A DNA stretch of 7,254 bases from Spirochaetia bacterium. Its GTDB lineage: Bacteria > Spirochaetota > Leptospiria > Leptospirales > Leptonemataceae. The DNA lies in NCBI GenBank assembly GCA_029880625.1, contig JAOUOA010000127.1, positions 1-7,254 of the forward strand, given 5' to 3'. Shown piece by piece: positions 6,392 to 7,254 of this stretch; the first letter of the stretch is position 1, and each line of letters begins with the position of its first letter. The position numbers and the translations under genes were made by a program. A model generated the notes under the pieces. That model did no database searches and was not told the origin of the DNA. It saw only the letters and a list, made by a program, of their open reading frames with translations.

Positions 6392-6406
6392 TTATAATTA
6401 TTCAAT
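6392..6406. promoter_or_regulatory. PerR-box-like sequence upstream of the peroxiredoxin gene
   Basis: TTATAATTATTCAAT matches the Bacillus-type PerR box TTATAAT-N-ATTATAA at 11 of 14 positions, with the left half exact. It overlaps a minus-strand TATAAA (6396-6391) that could be the -10 of the peroxiredoxin gene starting at 6371. Peroxide-responsive PerR control of a peroxiredoxin is well known, so context supports it. No perR gene is in the window and the region is very AT-rich. Confidence 0.3.
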
Positions 6407-6587
6407 CGATTTTCTGCTTTCTTCTGCAGTTAAAAGCTAAAAATTATCAGAAAATTGTGCTTTGAGTTAATTTCGCATTCCGAAGATATTTTTCATTCTG
6501 GATTTATCTGTATATTTTCCGTATTATTTTAATGAGAGTCTTGGTCATCACAGAATCTTGAATATTAAAAGTTTTCCTGCCATGATT

Positions 6588-6604
6588 GAAAAAGGAGGTT
6601 TTTC
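6588..6604 (+). repeat. Inverted repeat presenting an orphan Shine-Dalgarno in its loop
   Basis: GAAAAA-ggagg-TTTTTC has perfect 6-base arms around a five-base GGAGG loop; T6586 with A6606 extends it across a T-G wobble. AAAGGAGG is a near-perfect ribosome binding site, yet no ATG, GTG or TTG follows at usable spacing. The next ATG (6623) opens a frame of only four codons. It may be a relic of a lost gene start or a coincidence. Confidence 0.35.
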
Positions 6605-6646
6605 GAGGCAAAAACATACTCAATGAGACATTCTTAGCTCAAAATG

Positions 6647-6658
6647 GGACAGATGTCC
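6647..6658. promoter_or_regulatory. Putative operator of the second YceI gene (GGACA-N2-TGTCC)
   Basis: Perfect 5-base arms GGACA and TGTCC flank two bases, with an outer T6645-A6660 pair. The dyad ends 2 bp before the -35 at 6661. Its centre is near -43 relative to the predicted start of transcription, a spot used by class II activators and by repressors that block the -35. The right arm and its flank, TGTCCTAT (6654-6661), are repeated at 1-8 in front of the monooxygenase. Confidence 0.4.
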
Positions 6659-6660
6659 TA

Positions 6661-6689
6661 TTGATTTTCAGATTAAAAATCCGTATAAT
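6661..6689 (+). promoter_or_regulatory. Sigma70-type promoter of the second YceI gene
   Basis: TTGATT (6661-6666, four of six matches to TTGACA) and a perfect TATAAT (6684-6689) are separated by the optimal 17 bp. Transcription would start at about 6696, giving a leader of about 20 bases that contains the GAGG at 6707-6710. This is the best promoter in the window, and it argues against any start upstream of 6718. Confidence 0.7.
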
Positions 6690-6717
6690 CCCTGTAGAAC
6701 AAAAGCGAGGAATCATT

Positions 6718-7248
6718 ATGAAACAAATTAATTTTCTATTTTTTACCGGATTAGCAGCTGCTGCATTCAGTTCCGCTGTTTCGCTTCATGCAGCAGAATA
6801 CACCGTCTCCGGAACAGCGGAATACAGAGCATCCTCCAGCATGACAGACTGGAAGGGGACAAACTCAAGCATTCGTGGAAATATTACGGATCATCCTGCA
6901 GGCGGCAGAATCTGTATGGACATGTCTTTATGGAATTCAGGAAATACGAAGCGGGACAGCCACGGCAGAGATATGCTGGAAATCGCAAAATTTCCCGAAG
7001 CATGTTTTATTCCCGATTCTATTGCAAAAAGAGGATCAAAAACAATTATAAAAGGGACGATGTCTCTTCACGGAATAAAAAAAATAATAGAATTTTCAGG
7101 AGATATGACTGTGAAAGATCATCTGATCACATACAAGGCAAATGCTGTAATTCTTCTGTCAGACTTTAACTTGAAAGCTCCATCCATTATGGGTGTTCGC
7201 GTAAAAAATACAGTTAAGGTATCCATTCAAACAGAATGGAAAAAATAA
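6718..7248 (+). CDS. Secreted YceI-family protein (second copy)
   Basis: This is a 176-residue periplasmic lipocalin-like protein of the YceI family, probably binding a polyisoprenoid or similar lipid. The signal peptide ends in HAA near residue 26. Family landmarks are clear: WNSGNTKRDSHGRDML (72-87, the sGNxxRDxH motif), the KFPEACF strand (91-97), the GTMSLHGIKK segment (113-122) and LSDFNLKAP (147-155). Two cysteines, C66 and C96, are present. The start is ATG 6718, with GAGG (6707-6710) seven bases before it. The same frame is open further upstream, but that would place the promoter TATAAT inside the gene. The copy at 2375 is a distant paralogue with a weaker RD motif and cysteines at different places. 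The window ends 6 bp after the stop in ATGGAG; its GGAG could be the ribosome binding site of a following gene, as with the membrane protein after the first copy. Confidence 0.9.
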   Translation: MKQINFLFFTGLAAAAFSSAVSLHAAEYTVSGTAEYRASSSMTDWKGTNSSIRGNITDHPAGGRICMDMSLWNSGNTKRDSHGRDMLEIAKFPEACFIPDSIAKRGSKTIIKGTMSLHGIKKIIEFSGDMTVKDHLITYKANAVILLSDFNLKAPSIMGVRVKNTVKVSIQTEWKK

Positions 7249-7254
7249 ATGGAG

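Larger units (their letters stand above)
6372..6717. other. 346-bp divergent regulatory gap between peroxiredoxin and second YceI gene
   Basis: No convincing gene is present. From left to right it holds an all-AT palindrome AATAATT-tat-AATTATT (6386-6402) overlapping a PerR-like box, and a long-range inverted repeat ATTTTCTG (6409-6416) with CAGAAAAT (6448-6455). A possible plus-strand promoter follows, TTGAGT (6462-6467) and GATATT (6485-6490) with a 17-bp spacer and no gene immediately after it. Further right are a hairpin with GGAGG in its loop (6588-6604), the GGACA/TGTCC dyad (6647-6658), and the strong promoter of the YceI gene (6661-6689). The middle stretch, about 6490-6585, shows nothing I can name. 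Confidence 0.6.

Noticed and set aside
6103..6405. 100-codon minus-strand frame overlapping the peroxiredoxin start
   Set aside because: It is an out-of-frame reading of the same strand; the peroxiredoxin frame has the catalytic motif.
6586..6717. N-terminal extension of the second YceI gene from TTG 6586
   Set aside because: It would contain the promoter (TATAAT 6684-6689) and precede a clear signal peptide; GAGG before ATG 6718 fits better.
1..7254. CRISPR array, tRNA, rRNA, insertion sequence or defence system
   Set aside because: No spaced direct repeats, cloverleaf, transposase, terminal inverted repeats or nuclease/toxin genes could be seen on either strand.

Overview
The window carries seven protein-coding genes and no RNA genes, insertion sequences or CRISPR. 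Overall it looks like chromosomal DNA of a Gram-negative-type (two-membrane) bacterium of low to moderate GC. Exported YceI-like proteins, a signal-II-like lipoprotein leader and an acyltransferase-3/SGNH envelope-modifying enzyme all fit that. The loose lipobox (FPFLHC) and general gene style would suit a spirochaete such as a Leptospira relative. That is a guess from gene style, not a demonstrated identity.

Layout from left to right. (1) Positions 1-59 hold overlapping short dyads and a good ribosome binding site for a class A FAD-dependent monooxygenase (60-1199, +). An HD-domain putative phosphohydrolase follows on the same strand (1265-1795, GTG start). (2) A MarR-family regulator (1806-2234, -) ends 10 bp from the HD gene. 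It is divergent from a two-gene operon of a secreted YceI-like protein (2375-2920, +) and a small four-helix membrane protein of the DUF2269/CopD-like type (2924-3391, +). The 140-bp divergent gap has two TTG-N6-CAA dyads. One overlaps a possible extended -10 of marR, and the other (a perfect 14-bp palindrome) lies on the likely start of yceI transcription. This is the arrangement expected of a self-regulating MarR repressor. (3) An AT-rich acyltransferase-3 with a C-terminal SGNH domain (3487-5544, -) stands out in base composition, which suggests separate ancestry. (4) A lipoprotein-like PrxQ/BCP-type peroxiredoxin (5835-6371, -) lacks the usual resolving cysteine and has a PerR-box-like sequence just before its start. 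(5) A second secreted YceI-like gene (6718-7248, +) has a well-spaced sigma70-type promoter and a GGACA-N2-TGTCC dyad directly upstream of the -35. The right arm of that dyad, with its flank (TGTCCTAT), recurs at the very start of the window in front of the monooxygenase.

Working model (inference). This is an envelope and redox/lipid stress neighbourhood. Two YceI proteins, a family known to bind isoprenoid-like lipids, act in the periplasm with a membrane partner. A quinone/aromatic-type flavin monooxygenase and a membrane-anchored peroxiredoxin provide redox chemistry. Several local regulators may act: the MarR protein for one YceI operon, and an unseen regulator, perhaps TetR-like, for the second YceI gene and the monooxygenase. 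The window stops 6 bp after the last gene, at a GGAG that may be the ribosome binding site of a further co-transcribed gene.
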